From: Chlorocebus sabaeus
Lineage: Eukaryota; Chordata; Mammalia; Primates; Cercopithecidae
Direction of reading: 5' to 3'
Length of the DNA stretch: 64,000 nt
NCBI RefSeq assembly: GCF_047675955.1
Contig: NC_132925.1
Coordinates: 18,376,688-18,440,687, forward strand
Shown here: piece by piece, positions 1 to 12,639 of the stretch
Layout: every line of letters starts with the position of its first letter
How positions within the stretch are numbered: position 1 is the first letter of the stretch
Made by a program: the position numbers and the translations under genes
Notes under the pieces: model-generated
Told to the model about the DNA's origin: nothing
Seen by the model: the letters and a program-made list of their open reading frames with translations, nothing else
Database searches by the model: none

Positions 1-501
1 AATGACAATAGTGACACAACCTATCAACACCTCTGGGATACAGCAAAGGCAGTGCTGAGAGGAAAGTTCATGGCCCTAAAAGCGTACATTGAAGTGTCTG
101 AAGGAGCACAGACAATCTAAGGCCACACCTCAAGGAACCAGAGAAACAAGAACAAACCAAACCCAAACCCAGCATAAGAAAGGAAATAACCAAGATAAGA
201 GCAGAACTAAATGAAATTGAAACAACAAAAATTACAAAAGATAAATGAAACAAAAAGCTAGTTCTTTGAAAAGATAAATGAAATTGATAGACCATTAGCA
301 AAAATAACCAAGAAAAGAAGAGAGAAAATCCAAATAAGCTCAATAAGAAATGAAACAGGAGATATTAAAACTGACATCACAGAAACAGAAAAGATCATTC
401 AAAGCTACTATGTATGTTTTTTCACACACAAATTAGAAAACCTAAAAGAGATGGATAAATTCCTGGAAAGACACAACCTTCCTAGATTAAATAAAAAAGA
501 T

Positions 502-797
502 CCCAGCGCGGTGGCTCACGCCTGTAATCCCAGCACTCTGGGAGGCCAGGCGGATCACGAGGTCAGGAGATGGAGACCATCCTGGCTAACATGGTGAAAC
601 CCCATCTCTACTAAAAATACAAAACATTAGCCGGGCGTGGTGGTGGGCGCCTGTAGTCCCAGCTACTCAGGAGGCTGAGGGAGGAGAATGGCGTGAACCT
701 GTGAGGCAGAGCTTGCAGTGAGCCGAAATTGCGCCACTGCACTCCACCACGGACGACAGAGGGAGACTTCGTCTCAAAAAAAAAAAAAGAAAAAAGA
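502..797 (+). mobile_element. Alu (AluY-like) inside the L1
   Basis: Near-complete dimeric Alu with a 3' A-rich tail (AAAAAAAAAAAAGAAAAAAG). It contains the Y/S-type phrases ggatcacgaggtcaggaga and gaatggcgtgaacc. The sequence aaaaaagatc before it and aaaaaagaatc after it may be the diverged target-site duplication. It splits L1 ORF2, so it is younger than that element. Confidence 0.93.
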
Positions 798-2069
798 ATC
801 TGATACCCTGAAAACGTCAATAACAAGCAGCAAGTTTGAAATGGTAATTTAAAAATTACCATCAAAAAAAGGTCCAGAGCCAGATTCATAACAGAATTCT
901 CACAGACATTCAGTGAAAAATTGGTACCAATCTATTGACACTATTACACAAGATAGAGAAAGGGGGAACCCTCCCTAGATCATTTTATGAAGCCAGTGTC
1001 ACCCTAATACAAAAACCAGGAAAGGACATAAGAAAGAAAACCACAGACCAATATCCCTGATGAACACAGATGCTAAAATCCTTGATAAAATACTGGCTAA
1101 GAGAATCCAACAACATATCAAAACAATAATCCACCATGAACTAGTGGATTTTATACCAGGGATGCAATAAATGTGGTACACAACATTAACAGAATTAAAA
1201 ACAAAAATTACATAATCATCTTGATAGATGCAAAAAAGCATTCAAAAAATACATCTCTTTATTTTTAATCAAAACTCTCAGCAAACTCAGCATACAAGGG
1301 ATATACCTTAATGTAATAAAAGCAATATATGACAAAGCCACGGTCAACATCATACTGAATGGGGACAACTTGAAAGCATTCCTGCTGAGAACTGGAACAA
1401 GACAAGGATGCCCACTCTCACCACTCCTCTCCAACATAGTACTAAAAGTCCTAGCCAGGGCAATCAAACTAGAGAAAGAAATAAAGGGCATCCAAATCGG
1501 TAAAGAGGAAGTCCAACTGTTGCTGTTTGCTGATTATATGACTGTTTATCTAGAAAACCCTAAAGACTCCTCCTATAACTGATTTTAAAAAATTCAGCTT
1601 CTAGAACTGATAAAAGAATTCAGCAAAGTTTCTGGATACAAAATTAATGTACACAAATCAGTAGCTGTTCTACACATCAATAGCAATCAAGCTGAGAATC
1701 AAATTATGAACTCAACTCCTCTTACAATACCTGGAAAAAACAAAAAAACAAAAAACTTCGGAATTTACCTAACCAATGAGGTGAAAGATCTCTACAAGGA
1801 AAGCTACACAAACACTATTGAAAGAAATCATAGACAACACAAACAACTGAAAACACATTGCATGCTTATGGATGGGTAGAATCAATATTGTGAAAATGAC
1901 CATACTGCCAAAAGCAATGTATAAATTAAATGCAATTACCATCAAAATACCACCATCATGCTTCACAGAATTAGAAAAAAGCAATTCTAAAATTCATATG
2001 AAACCAAAAAAGGATCCACATAGCCAAAGCAAGACTAAGTAAAAAGAAAAAATCTGGAGGCATCACATT

Positions 2070-2135
2070 ACCTGATTTCAAACTATACTATAAGGCCATA
2101 GTACCTGATTTCAAACTATACTATAAGGCCATAGT
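2070..2135 (+). repeat. 33-bp direct tandem duplication within L1 ORF2
   Basis: The phrase beginning cctgatttcaaactatac and ending ggccatagt occurs twice back to back, starting at 2071 and 2104. A normal L1 has it once. 33 bp is a multiple of three, so the copy adds 11 codons without shifting the frame of the dead ORF2. It is probably a replication-slippage event. Confidence 0.9.
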
Positions 2136-3147
2136 CACCAAAACAGCATGGTACTGGTATAAAAATAGGTACACAAACCAATGAAACAGAGTAGAGAATC
2201 CAGAAATAAACCCAAATACTTACAGCCAACTGATCTTCAACAAAGCAAAGAAAAACATAAAGTGGGGAAAGAACACCCTATTCAACAAATTGTGCTGGGA
2301 TAATTGACTAGCCACATGTAGGAGAATGAATATCAATCTTCATCTCTCACCTTATACAAAACTCAACTGAAGATGGATTAAGGACTTAAATCTAAGATAC
2401 AAACTATAAAAATGCTAGATAACATTGGAAAAACACTTCTAGACATTGGCTTAGGCTAGGATTTCATGACCAAGGACCCAACAGCAAATGCAATAAAAAC
2501 CAAAGATAAATAGATGGTACCTAACTACACTAAAGAGCCTTTCCACAACAAAAGGAACAATCAGGAGAGTAAACAGACAACTCATAGAGTGAGAGAAAAT
2601 CTTGACAATCTATACACTTGGCAAAGGACTAATATCCAGAATCTACAACGAACTCAAACAAATCGGCAAGAAAAAAAAAATCCCATCAGAAAGTGGGCTA
2701 AGGACATGAATAAACAATTCTCAAAAGAAGATATACAAATGACCAAAAAAATATGAAAAATGCTCAACATCACTAATAATCAGGGAAATACAAATCAAAA
2801 CCACAATGTGATGTCGCATTAGTCCTGCAAGCATGGTCATAATCAAAAACTCAAAAAATAGTAGATGTTGGTGTGGATGCAGTCAACAGGAAACCCTTGT
2901 ACACTGCTGGTGGGAAAGTAAACTAGCACAACCACTATGGAAAATGGTGTGGTGATTCCTTAAAGAACTAAAAGCAGAACTACCATTTGAACCAGCATCC
3001 CACTACTGGGTATCTTCTAGAGGAAAAGAAGTCATTATACAAAAAAGGTACTTGCACATGCATGTTTATAGCAGCACAATTCACAATTACAAAATCGTGG
3101 AACCAACCCAAATGCCTATCAATCAGGGAATGGAGAGAGAAACTGTG

Positions 3148-3230
3148 ATATGTGTGTATACATGTGTGTATATATATATGTGTGTATAATACATATATAT
3201 ACACACACATACACACACACACACACAATG
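3148..3230. repeat. TG/TA/CA dinucleotide microsatellite
   Basis: Alternating purine-pyrimidine tract (tgtgtgta, tatata, acacacac) that expanded inside the L1 3' region, just before the conserved phrase aatggaatactatt. It is probably length-polymorphic. Confidence 0.9.
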
Positions 3231-3689
3231 GAATACTATTCGACCATAAAAAGGACGGAATTCGTGGCATTCACAGTGACCTGGATGACATTGGAAACTA
3301 TTATTCTAAGTGAAGTAACTCAGGAATGGAAAACCAAACATTGTATGTTCTCACTCATAAGTGGGAGCTAAGCTATGAGGATGCAAAAGCATAAGAATGA
3401 CACAATGGACTTTGGGGACTCAGGGGGAAAGAGTGGGAAGGAGGTGAGGGACAAAAGAGTAAAAGAAGGGTGCAGTGTATACTGCTTGGGTTATGAGTGC
3501 ACCAAAATCTCACAAATCACGCTAAAGAATTTACTCATGTCACCAAACACCACCTGTTCCCAAATAACCTGTGGAAATAAAAAATAAATAAATAAATAAA
3601 AATAAGTGCATCTTTTACTGTTTGCTAATGCAAATGGCATAGTAAATTTGCAAATTACATTCCATTCTTATTTGCAGTGGCTGGCACGA

Positions 3690-3912
3690 ATATAAAAATC
3701 TCTTTATTAACTAAAAATATGTGGTATATATACACAATGGAATACTATTTAGCCATTTAAAAAAGGATAAAATTGATTATCAGGGCTCCAAGATGCCTTC
3801 TCCACTAAGAAGAACAAAAATAGTGAGTAGATAATAACACTTTCAATATACTGAATATGTGGGAACTAAAAAAATTGATCTTATAGAGAATAGAGTGATA
3901 GACGCCTATTTT
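3690..3912 (+). mobile_element. Old L1 3'-end fragment
   Basis: Contains the ORF2-end phrase acaatggaatactattta at 3735-3755. A 3' UTR-like stretch follows (ttgatcttatagagaatagagtgatag). It is a separate and older fragment than the adjoining element, which ends in its own A-rich tail near 3600. Confidence 0.7.
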
Positions 3913-3914
3913 TT

Positions 3915-4015
3915 AATGAGATTATTTTTATTTCATTTTATTTAGTTGTATTTAGTCGTTGAATTGAGTTCTTTGTAGATATTAGTCCCCTGTCAAACGC
4001 ATGGTTTGTGAGGTT
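3915..4015 (-). mobile_element. Short old L1 fragment
   Basis: Reads like the reverse complement of L1 ORF2 (ttctttgtagatattagtc, then cctgtcaaacgcatggtttg). It lies directly against retroviral pol sequence, so one of the two was broken by the other or by a deletion. Confidence 0.6.
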
Positions 4016-4480
4016 TCTCATTAGTTGGTAAAGGAAGCAAGTGGCAATGTTAAGGTTTAAAAAGTGATGTACAGTGATGTGGGAGGGGGAGGATTTTAAA
4101 GTTTCATAAGAGGTCAGTAGAGATGCAGAAAAGTGTTGTGCTTTATTAATAATAGGATCTTGGACAAATTTGGTGGTTGTGGCCATGGCTTGCAGCCAAC
4201 AAGGATATACCTAAGGTAACGGGTCTAAGGCTAGACTATAATACCCTAGATATCTCTGGTGTCCATTATGCTTTTGAGGTAACGCTCAAAGGACATGTTC
4301 TTCCCATTCATGCAAAAACAAGTAAAAGGGCAGGGAGTAATTGGGAAGCCTAAGAGTGAGAGGTGAAAGTAGCGAGTCCTTAAACTTTTCCAAAGAATCT
4401 GGTTAGAGAGTCCCAGGCTACTGGGTTTGGAGATAAATCCCTAGTCATAAAGAGTGAGGCAATCATAGAGAAATTAGGTA
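4016..4480 (-). pseudogene. ERV pol remnant (RT to RNase H connection region)
   Basis: Minus-strand translation resembles the segment between reverse transcriptase and RNase H of gammaretrovirus-like ERVs: a phrase like PFYLFLHE, then GYYSLALDP, then QAMATTTKFVQD and ITVHHFLNLN, in the order expected. The stretch 3938-4186 is still open for 82 codons, but upstream parts carry stops. No catalytic core is present. This is a broken relic. The surviving pol text is short, so the family name stays open. Confidence 0.8.
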
Positions 4481-4635
4481 TTTACTTTACAATATGCCAC
4501 AAGACCGACCCCCCCCCCCCAACATTTTCTATTGTCATTTTGTTTCAGGGAGATAAAAGTGATTAGCAGTAGAGGCTCAGCCTGATGATTTTACTTGAAG
4601 ATGAAATATTATGACCCGGATATTTAACACACAGT

Positions 4636-4939
4636 TGCCAGGCATGGTGACTCATGCCTGTGATCCCAGCACTTTGGGACCCTGGGACGGGCAGATCATT
4701 TGATGTCAGGAGTTTGAGACCAGCCTGACCAACATGGCAAAACCCTGTCACTACTAAAAATACAAAAAAATTAGGCGGGCGTGGTGGTGCATACCTGTAG
4801 TCCCAGCTACCAGGGAGGCTGAGGCAGAAGAATCGCTTGAACCAGGGAGGCAGAGGTTGCAATGAGCCGAGATCATGCCACTGTACTCCAGCCTGGATGA
4901 CACAGTGAGACTTTGTCTCAAGAAACAAACAAACAAACT
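4636..4939 (+). mobile_element. AluS-like element
   Basis: Full-length Alu (ggcatggtgactcatgcc through gactttgtctcaagaaac) with an ACAA-type tail. It is inserted into the ERV internal region and followed directly by a (TG)n tract. Confidence 0.93.
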
Positions 4940-4970
4940 ATGTGTGTGTGTGTGTGTGTGTGTGTGTATT
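4940..4970. repeat. (TG)n microsatellite at the Alu tail
   Basis: About 14 TG units directly after the Alu A-tail, a common origin of microsatellites. Confidence 0.95.
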
Positions 4971-5399
4971 ATAAAATATAAAATAAAAACAGTGAGCATA
5001 ATCGAATTTTGTCTCTAGCCACTTTTTGACCTTTGTTTTGCTAAAGCCTAAAGAAGGTATTTCTCCTTGTGAGTTTAGTGGTAGCTGAAGGCATTGGACA
5101 TTTACTTCCCTGGAAGAGAGGGAACAATCTTTGATGTGGAGGGTACTCTGTTGTTTTTTCTTGAGGTCTGGATGATCCCAGGCACAGGTATTATTTTCCT
5201 TATAATATCAGCAAGTGTCTAAACCAATAGGAGCCAGTGATTTTGGAGCTTCCTGTGAGTTTAAATTCTCAGGTTGCTTTAACTCTTTCATTTGCAATGT
5301 CATAAGCTTGTGGCATGTAGTTTCCAATCTTTCTGAAATACTTTTTACATAATGCTGGACTAATGTGTGGAACTCAGATATGTTTTAATTTTGCCAGTT

Positions 5400-5990
5400 A
5401 ATGTAATTTTTCTTTAATGTGTCATGGGTCTGCGGTCTGAGACCATTTACAAAGCTGGTGGGCAGAGCAGTAACTGTCAAGTATGTGAGTTCCAGCTTTA
5501 AGTTGTTCTTCCCATGTTGTCTATAGTTGACAATAGCAAGTTTCATCCTTTAGTTGCTTACAATTTTGAATATGTAAGCAATCAATTTTGGTGGGATAGA
5601 CTTGAGAGATAGCTCCTAGTAATTTGTCTCTTACTTGCCTCATTCTCTGATGAAAATCAGAGATAGTCCAATATCCTTGAAGGTCTTCAGAGATGGTGGT
5701 CCATTTAGCTTTTTCAAACCAAAAGGAGGCATCTCCAGGTCCAACCAGAAGGTGGGTAAGTTGTGATAAGTGAAGAAATCTTAGAGAGTATCCCCTGAGA
5801 AATATTCTAAATTTTAATAAATCTTTCCCTTTCCTTCTGGGGTCAGCAAGTCCTTAGCGATGACATATAATTTGAATCAAGACCTAGGTTTAAATGTAAT
5901 TTCTTCTGTTAGAAGACTTTCCAGCCTAGGAGATGCCTTTCAAAAGAAGTCTGAGACTCTAACCCAGCTTCAGAGAGTAAACTCAAAAAC
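5400..5990 (-). pseudogene. ERV gag (capsid-like) remnant
   Basis: One minus-strand frame over about 5520-5770 reads as a gag-like stretch (DASFWFEKAKW, then RMRQVRDKLLGAISQ) with internal stops beyond it. The position between the LTR and the pol remnant fits gag. The assignment is from motif style and order only. Confidence 0.6.
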
Positions 5991-6196
5991 TTAATAATCA
6001 AAATTTGTCCTCACCATGCTTCAGTGGACATTTATCTGGAGCAATGGATTTTGGAGGTGGGCTCACCATCAAGTACCTGAATGAGCAAGCAGACAGTCTG
6101 GAGACAAAGGTCCTGGTGTGTGCTGAGAGTTCCTGCTGCTACGTCTGAGAATCCAATGGTAGTTCTGATCCAGATCTGTATCTCAGCACCGAAAAC

Positions 6197-6655
6197 TGTC
6201 AAAGAAAAACAGCCAGACAAGTAAAGTGGTGAAGACAAATTTTATTCAGGACTATTACAATAGGGGGAGAGAGGCCCTAGTATAGAACTGGGCTCCAAGG
6301 ACAAGTGAGGATTTGTAGCCAAGGATCAGGGGGCTTTCATGGATGGAAAATCACTAAGAAGACATATCAAGTATATGGAGAATTCTGGCTGAATCAACCG
6401 ACCTACCAGGATTCCTGCTGAGGGCAGGCCAAGGTGATGAGACACCAGGGGTAAGGAGTGAAACAATTTGATCAGGTATCAAAGTTGATCAAGTATTGAG
6501 AGTGAGAGATTCTTGGTGAACTGCCTTAGCAGTGTTATTTTCTATAACTAGATTTTACAAAGAAGTGCACAGATGGGCCTAAAAGAAGGTTTGGAAGTGG
6601 CCTAAAGTTTGGCCAAGCAAAGAATCTTCGTCACTGGACTTTCCATATATATTAC
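6197..6655 (-). mobile_element. ERV long terminal repeat (5' LTR of the minus-strand provirus)
   Basis: The plus strand starts TGTCAAAG at 6197, which is the minus-strand CA end. The minus strand has a polyadenylation-type AATAAA in cctgaataaaatttg (about 6240-6255), followed by a tail into the terminus, as in an R/U5 region. To the left, ctcagcaccgaaaa resembles a tRNA primer-binding site in reverse. The outer end near 6640-6675 is uncertain. No second LTR is seen. Confidence 0.65.
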
Positions 6656-6789
6656 CTACCAATTCACTAGGCATTATTTTTTATGCTTTTCCTGAATAAA
6701 AGTCTCATACTTTGAAATATTTAGTGACTTATCAGAGGCATCTATTTTACTATTTAGATATCTGTTAAGCTTTTTACTCAACTATATTT

Positions 6790-6940
6790 TAATTTCTAAA
6801 AAAACACTTTTAAAAATTAAGGTACAGAGAGATTTTACAATTTGTCCACAGAAACACAAAGGTGGAGCTCGGGAATCAAACCCAGGCTGCTTGCTTCCAG
6901 AATTTCGATTCCTAACCACTAAGTCACACTATACATAACA
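6790..6940 (-). mobile_element. MIR SINE fragment
   Basis: Reverse-complement MIR core and tRNA-derived end: tacagagagattttacaatt, gggaatcaaacccaggctgc, ttcctaaccactaagtcac. It is an ancient mammalian repeat and not a functional tRNA. Confidence 0.8.
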
Positions 6941-8169
6941 TAAAAAAGTGTAGCATGAGAAGAAAACTTTTCCAGAAGCTAAGCTGTGAAGTGGGCAGGC
7001 AGATAGTACAGAAATTCAAGAGAGGTATGGATCAATAACATTTTCCCTTGAATTTATTTAGAAAAAATTAAAACCTACTGAAAAGTCTAGAGAATTATAC
7101 AATTAATACCCATTTTTGGTTTTTCAACCAACTAAACATTTAAACAATTGTTAAATAGTTGTTAACAGTTGGACACTTCTAACAGCTCACCACATTTGCC
7201 TATCTACAAATATGTATGTACATACATATAATACATGTATACATATATATGTACACACATAATACATATATGGTTAATGATATCAGGATACTTTATCAAT
7301 AAATAATGTGTATCTCAAAAGAACAAAGACATTTTCTACATAGTCATAATATCAGTATTATCCTAAAGAAATTTAACATCACTAATATGTATTTTACATT
7401 TGAATTTTCCCCAGTAATCCCAAAATTGTTCCCTATAGCAGTTTATTTTTTAATTAAAGATTCAATTACTGGTCACTATTTGCTTTTAGTTATTATTACA
7501 TTTTAGTCCCCTTCAATCTAGGGAATTATCTTACCTATTTTTTTCCTTCAATGGTATTTGAGTTTTCAAGTATTTTGTTCAGACACGTTATAAAATATCC
7601 TGCAAAGTATAGTTTTCTTGGTGCGTTCTGGGAACTGAGAAGTCAGTGTAAATTAGGGGAATAGTAGCAGCAGTAGGGTTTGATACATTGATATTGTGTG
7701 CATTTACTGTTCTCAATAATTTTTTATAAATGGTGTTAGCACCCATTGAAAATTCTTGCTTGAATCAAAATATTACTTTTGAGGATTTAAAATTGAGAAA
7801 TGTTTTCCAGTTGCTATCTGGATTCATTCTAAAAAGTAGAGCTTTATCTCAAAGACTTTTTCAATAAATAAACAGCCTCAGATTTATAGAAAATTACAAA
7901 GATAATACAGAGAATTCCCGTATATCACACAGCTGTTAACCCTTTTTATTAGCATCTTAATTAGTAAAGGAAAGATCAATAGACATTTATCAAAGAAATA
8001 CAAATGGCAAACAAGTTTTGGGGTTTTATCTAGTTTATTTTCCTGATGCAAGGAAAGAGAAGAAATATCAGTGTGGCAAAAACTAAAAAGGATGATGTTA
8101 GTCAGTTTGTTGGTGGTGTAATGGGTCAGAGACTTTTCCCAGATTAACTCAATCTTTCTGGAGAGCACT
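6941..8169. other. Unassigned intergenic sequence with an AT/TG-rich tract
   Basis: No gene or clear repeat recognised. 7200-7272 is an alternating ATG/TACA-rich simple-sequence tract. Short open frames here have no protein-like composition. Confidence 0.5.
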
Positions 8170-8655
8170 TTAGCAAAGCAGATCAAAAAGCTTTACAATG
8201 TTCATACACTTTGATCCAAACATTTCATTTCTATTAGACTGGAGAGCAAGGATATATTTAATGGATATTAATTAGTAGCTTATTTATAATAGAAAATTTG
8301 AATTAAGCCACATACCCATTAAAAGGGAATGAATTTAAAATAGAGGTACATATTGATTATGTTTAATTATTTAATTTTTGCTTGCTGATAGGGACAGATT
8401 TCTACAATATGTTAAGTTAAAACACTCTTTCCAATATGATTCCCGGTTTCTAAAGATAGGAGAAATAATTCTGGAACGATATAAATTAAAATGTCAGTAA
8501 TACTTATTTTTAGTTAGCCACCAAGTGTGTATATTTCATATATTTTTAAGTTCTTTTTTATACATTTCTGACTGTGTTTTATTTCATTTTTCCTATGCAT
8601 GTGTATAAAAGTTACAGTTTTATGATAAAAACTTTTCATTTTGAAAAAATGTAAA
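8170..8655 (+). mobile_element. Ancient L1M/L1ME 3' fragment
   Basis: Phrases such as tgttcatacactttgatcc, ttatttataatagaaaattt, catacccattaaaagggaat and a late tttcatttttcctatgcatg follow the order of an old L1 3' end. It is heavily diverged. Confidence 0.55.
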
Positions 8656-10957
8656 TATATAAGGAACCAGTAAATACTGACTTTTTTCCTTCTGTCCATA
8701 AAGCGGCCTTCACCAACTGTTTTTAATGTCAGTGTCACAGTGACATGTCCAGACAGATCAGCCAACTCGATTCGGCATCCAATCCTCTGGTTTGAAAGCC
8801 AGCTTGAGTCAATGTGATGGAATCAGTGTCTTGCTCATTTTTCAAAAGAGGGGCTGGACTGTTTCTCCCAAACACTGTGGATACAAAATGGCCAATCATA
8901 GTCATCCCACTTTATCTTCTATAGAAGTGCTTTGATCCTGGGCTCAATTAGAGCTTCAGCAAGATTTTACAATGGTGAGTAATAAAATTGAGCAACAGGT
9001 TATAACCAGCTCAGGAACTTCCAGATGCACCTACACAAGGGGAAGTGAGACTAGGTAGGAGAACAAAAGGGAGAATAGAAGTGGAGAGCAGCTGTAAGTA
9101 GAGAGAGATATAGAGAGGGTGGAGAAATGAGAGGTAGTAGGATAGACATAGAGATGGCAAGAGGGAAAATGGAAAATAAGGTGAGACAGAAGAAAAGGAT
9201 ATATAAAATGAAGAAAAGTGTTGTACATTAGAGGATATCAACAACTAAGGTGATTATATACACAGGTGAATAAATAACAATTCATTGATAAACAGAAGAT
9301 TTTTATACTATATCCCAAGTATATTATATCTTAATTTTTAAAAATACATAAAGCCTCAGCTGTAAACTCAGGGTATGATGGCTGGAAACGCCTTGGTAAT
9401 TTAAGAGTTGAGTCAGAGAGAATCCATTCATGCTAATTGGAAGCAAAGTAAAGACAAATAAATAAGAAAACAAAAAAACAGAAAAGAAAAACTATGGCTT
9501 CTTCCAAAAAAAAATCACATGGAATCCCTTTTCAGTCTTTCACCTCAGGCTTGGATGTCATCATCACCATCAAGTTTATAAATATAAATAACTTTATATT
9601 TATATTTATATATTAATATATAAATATTGCTATTTTATATCTATACAAATATAAATAAAAGATTCTGATACAGAGTACCAAAATACATTAAACAGCCCAG
9701 TTTATAGGTGCTTCTTTCTTTTGTTGTTTTTTATTTTTACTCCAGGCTAGAAAAAAAAATTGAAGATTTTCTTGGGTACTGCTCCTGGAAAAGAAATTAA
9801 GCTCACTGAGAATTATTAAATCTGTGTATGACTTGGTTAATTTTAACTTTAACAGGTTAGCTGGGGAGATTTGCCTAAATTAAAAATATTCAGTGAAAGT
9901 TTTAGTAAACCTGAATGTCCTCACTGGAGACTTTATTAAAAGTTTGGCCCCTCAGAGATTGGGAATTGGACAAGTTCCATAACTGTAAAGGGGTTGTGTT
10001 TCATTTGTAAGCAATGCACAACGGATATTATTAGGAACTAGACAGGGATTTCTGGTGAAGATACATTAGTGAGACAGAATGAGAAGAGCATTTGAATTGA
10101 GTCATCCCTTTAGGCCAGAGACATCATTAGCCAGCAGGGCTGAAGTTTACTCTTTGAGGATCACACTTTTTATTATATGAAACAGAGAACCCTAGAAAAT
10201 CTCTCCAGAAAGTTGATTTTTTAAAATAATTTATCTTATTTGTTAAAAAACCCCTACAACAATCTAATGTCAAACAAATCACCCTAGTGCCCTGTCCCCA
10301 AGGTAGTCTATATCAAAGTTTATTTCATAAAGTATCTCTACACTCTTCAGCTTTAAAATGGTATAACCCCTTTAGTGAAGGACCTTGAATTGGTTTTGGC
10401 CTGAATTCCTTCTAGCACCATCACACTGTAATAATTTAGTCAATAACTATTCCTTGCTCTTCTTCTCTTATAAAATGTTGTGAGGGTGTTTAACTACAAA
10501 AGCACTCAGTAACAATCATAATGGCTACTCTTAGAGAGAACTTAAGATTTTTACAAATATCATTTAATAAAAACCCAACAATAAAACCCCAAAGTTTCAC
10601 TTTCAAAGAGATAACATGCCAGTTGGGTAAGTAAGGGTTGAATAAGAAAATGTAAAATACAGTGCTGGTGAATATGTTGTCTGGTCCAATCTTACTTTGA
10701 GTTTCTCCAAAAGCAGACGTTGAGAAAAGGATAGTGGTGCAAGTAGTTTATGTGGGAAGTAATCTCAAGATGCATAATTAGGATGAAGAAGTGAGATAGA
10801 GGAAGGAGGAAAGCCCATGAATGCATTAATGAGCAGGTTACATCTGTAAGGAATCAGGGACCTTCTGAAAGACTGAAAAACACACGTCAACATTTTTCAC
10901 CATGGAGTGAGAAAGTCAGAGTCAAAGTACATACCCATAGACCACGCCCGCCCCTGC
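8656..10957. other. Unassigned intergenic sequence
   Basis: No coding region supported. 9050-9200 is strongly purine-rich (GA) on the plus strand. 9585-9657 is an almost pure A/T tract. The rest is unique-looking, AT-rich sequence, probably including old repeats I cannot name. Confidence 0.5.
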
Positions 10958-10959
10958 TG

Positions 10960-11249
10960 TTTTTTTTGAAACAGTCTTGCTCTGTTGCCCAGGCTGAAGT
11001 GCAGTGGCCGCAATCTCAGGTCACTGCAACCTCCGCCTCCCTGGTTCATGTGATTCTCCTGCCTCAGCCTCCCGAGTACCTGGAACCACAGATGTGCGCC
11101 ACCAGGCCCAACTAGTTTTTTGTATTTTTAGTAGAGATGCGGTTCTGCCATGTTGGTCAGGCAGGTCTGAAAGTCCTGACCTCGGGTAATCCCCCTGCCT
11201 CAGCCTCCCAAAGTGCTGGGATTACAGGCATGAGCCACTGCACCTGGCC
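10960..11249 (-). mobile_element. AluS-like element, minus strand
   Basis: Begins with a T-run and gaaacagtcttgctctgttg and ends tgagccactgcacctggcc. Full length. Confidence 0.93.
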
Positions 11250-11349
11250 CTAGCCCCCATTTTTATTGGTTGAGGGTCATTCCCGCAGTGTTAAATTTCT
11301 GATGATGTCATCCTGGCCCTTTCCAAAGCGAAGTGAAATTGCATGGCCA

Positions 11350-12300
11350 GAGTAAACTAAAGAGCTTCTGCACAGCCAAAGAAACTATCATGAGTGAACA
11401 GACAACCTACAGAATGGGAGAAAAATTTTGCAATCTATCCAACTGACAAAGGTCTAATATCCAAAATCTACAAGGAACTTAAACAAATTTACAAGAAATA
11501 AAAAAACAACCCCATCAAAATGTAGGCAAAAGATTGAGCAGACACTTCCCAAAAGAAGACATTTATGCAGCCAACAAACATATTAATAAAAGCTCAACAT
11601 CACTGATCATTAGAGAAATGCACATCAAAACCACAATAGATACCATCTCCCACCAGTCAGAATAGGGATTATTAAAAAGTCAAGAAACGATAGATGCCAG
11701 TGAGGCTGTGGAGAAATAGGACCGCTTTTACACTGTTGGTGGGAATGTAAATTAGTTCAACCATTGTGGAAGACAGTGTGGCAATTCCTCAAGGATATAG
11801 AACCAGAAATACCATTTGACCCAGCAATCCCATTACTGGGCATATACCCAAAGGAATAGAAATCATTCTACTATCAAGGCACATCCACACATATGTTTAC
11901 TGCAGCACTATTCACAATAGCAAAGACATGAAAACCACCCCAAATGCCCATCAATGATAGACTGCATAGAGAAAACGTGGTGCATATAAACCATGGAATA
12001 CTATGCAGCCATAAAAAGGAACAAGATCATGTCTTTTGCAGGGACGTGGATGAAGCTGGAAGCCATCATCCTCAGCAAACTGACACAGGAACAGAAAACC
12101 AAACACCGCATGTACTCACTCATAAGTGGGGGTTGGACAATGAGAACACATGGACACAGGAGGGGAACAACACACACTGGGGCCTGTTGAGGGGGTGGGG
12201 GGTGAGGAGAGGGAACCTAGATTACGGGTGAATAGGTGCCGCAAACCACCAGGGCACAAATGTACCTGCAAGTTCCGCCTGGAACTTTAAAAAAAAAAAA
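11350..12300 (+). mobile_element. 5'-truncated L1PA 3' end
   Basis: Starts abruptly in ORF2 (taaactaaagagcttctgca), runs through the C-terminal ORF2 region and 3' UTR, and ends in a poly(A) run at about 12289-12300. Stops break the residual frames. The truncated 5' end and poly(A) are typical of target-primed retrotransposition. No clean target-site duplication was found. Confidence 0.92.
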
Positions 12301-12639
12301 GGCACAAAAAGCCTTAGTCAATTTGTACAGGAACTGTGTGTATGTGACCCAGAGAGTAGGTCCAGGGGCAAAGGGCAGGGCAAGTGTGTCTATCATAGGA
12401 CCTAAACAGTGGCACAGAATTCTAACCTGGATAACCAAGAAAAACACTAAAGATCAATCTGACACCAGGCAGATTCTAGAACGAAATGAGTAACAAACAG
12501 GGTAGGCAGGTTGGCAAAGGCAAGAAAAGGAAGCAGGAAAACCTGTGGCCTAGTTGGGTAGTTCCCAAGTTTGGCTGTTGTAGAAAAGTTTCTATAAACA
12601 AAGGGCCATATATGCAGATACCTTCAGAAGGTATGTATA
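12301..12639. other. Unassigned spacer between L1 tail and Tigger1
   Basis: No recognisable element. An 85-codon open frame overlapping it is mostly L1 tail and is not credible. Confidence 0.5.

Larger units (their letters stand above)
1..3598 (+). mobile_element. L1 retrotransposon, 3' portion (L1PB/L1MA age), 5' end outside window
   Basis: The sequence reads through degraded ORF2 (reverse transcriptase, then C-terminal region) into a 3' UTR and an A-rich tail with AAATA repeats near 3580-3600. Reverse-transcriptase motifs are recognisable around 1385-1560 (TRQGCPLSPLL), but the catalytic FADD motif reads FADY. Many stops and frameshifts make it dead. The 3' UTR wording suggests an older primate L1 (L1PB to L1MA), which is my inference. 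An Alu and a small tandem duplication interrupt it. Confidence 0.9.
4016..6196 (-). mobile_element. Degraded endogenous retrovirus, internal region (class I/ERV1-like)
   Basis: Minus-strand order is LTR (6197 to about 6655), a possible primer-binding region about 6180-6196, gag-like sequence about 5400-5990, then a pol segment about 4016-4480. Much of pol and all of env appear deleted. An Alu and a TG repeat are inserted at 4636-4970. All frames contain stops, so this is a non-functional fossil. The class I assignment rests on the gamma-like pol text and is an inference. Confidence 0.8.

Noticed and set aside
6840..6925. tRNA gene suggested by a B-box-like GGGAATCAAACCC
   Set aside because: It is the tRNA-derived head of a MIR in reverse, without a cloverleaf.
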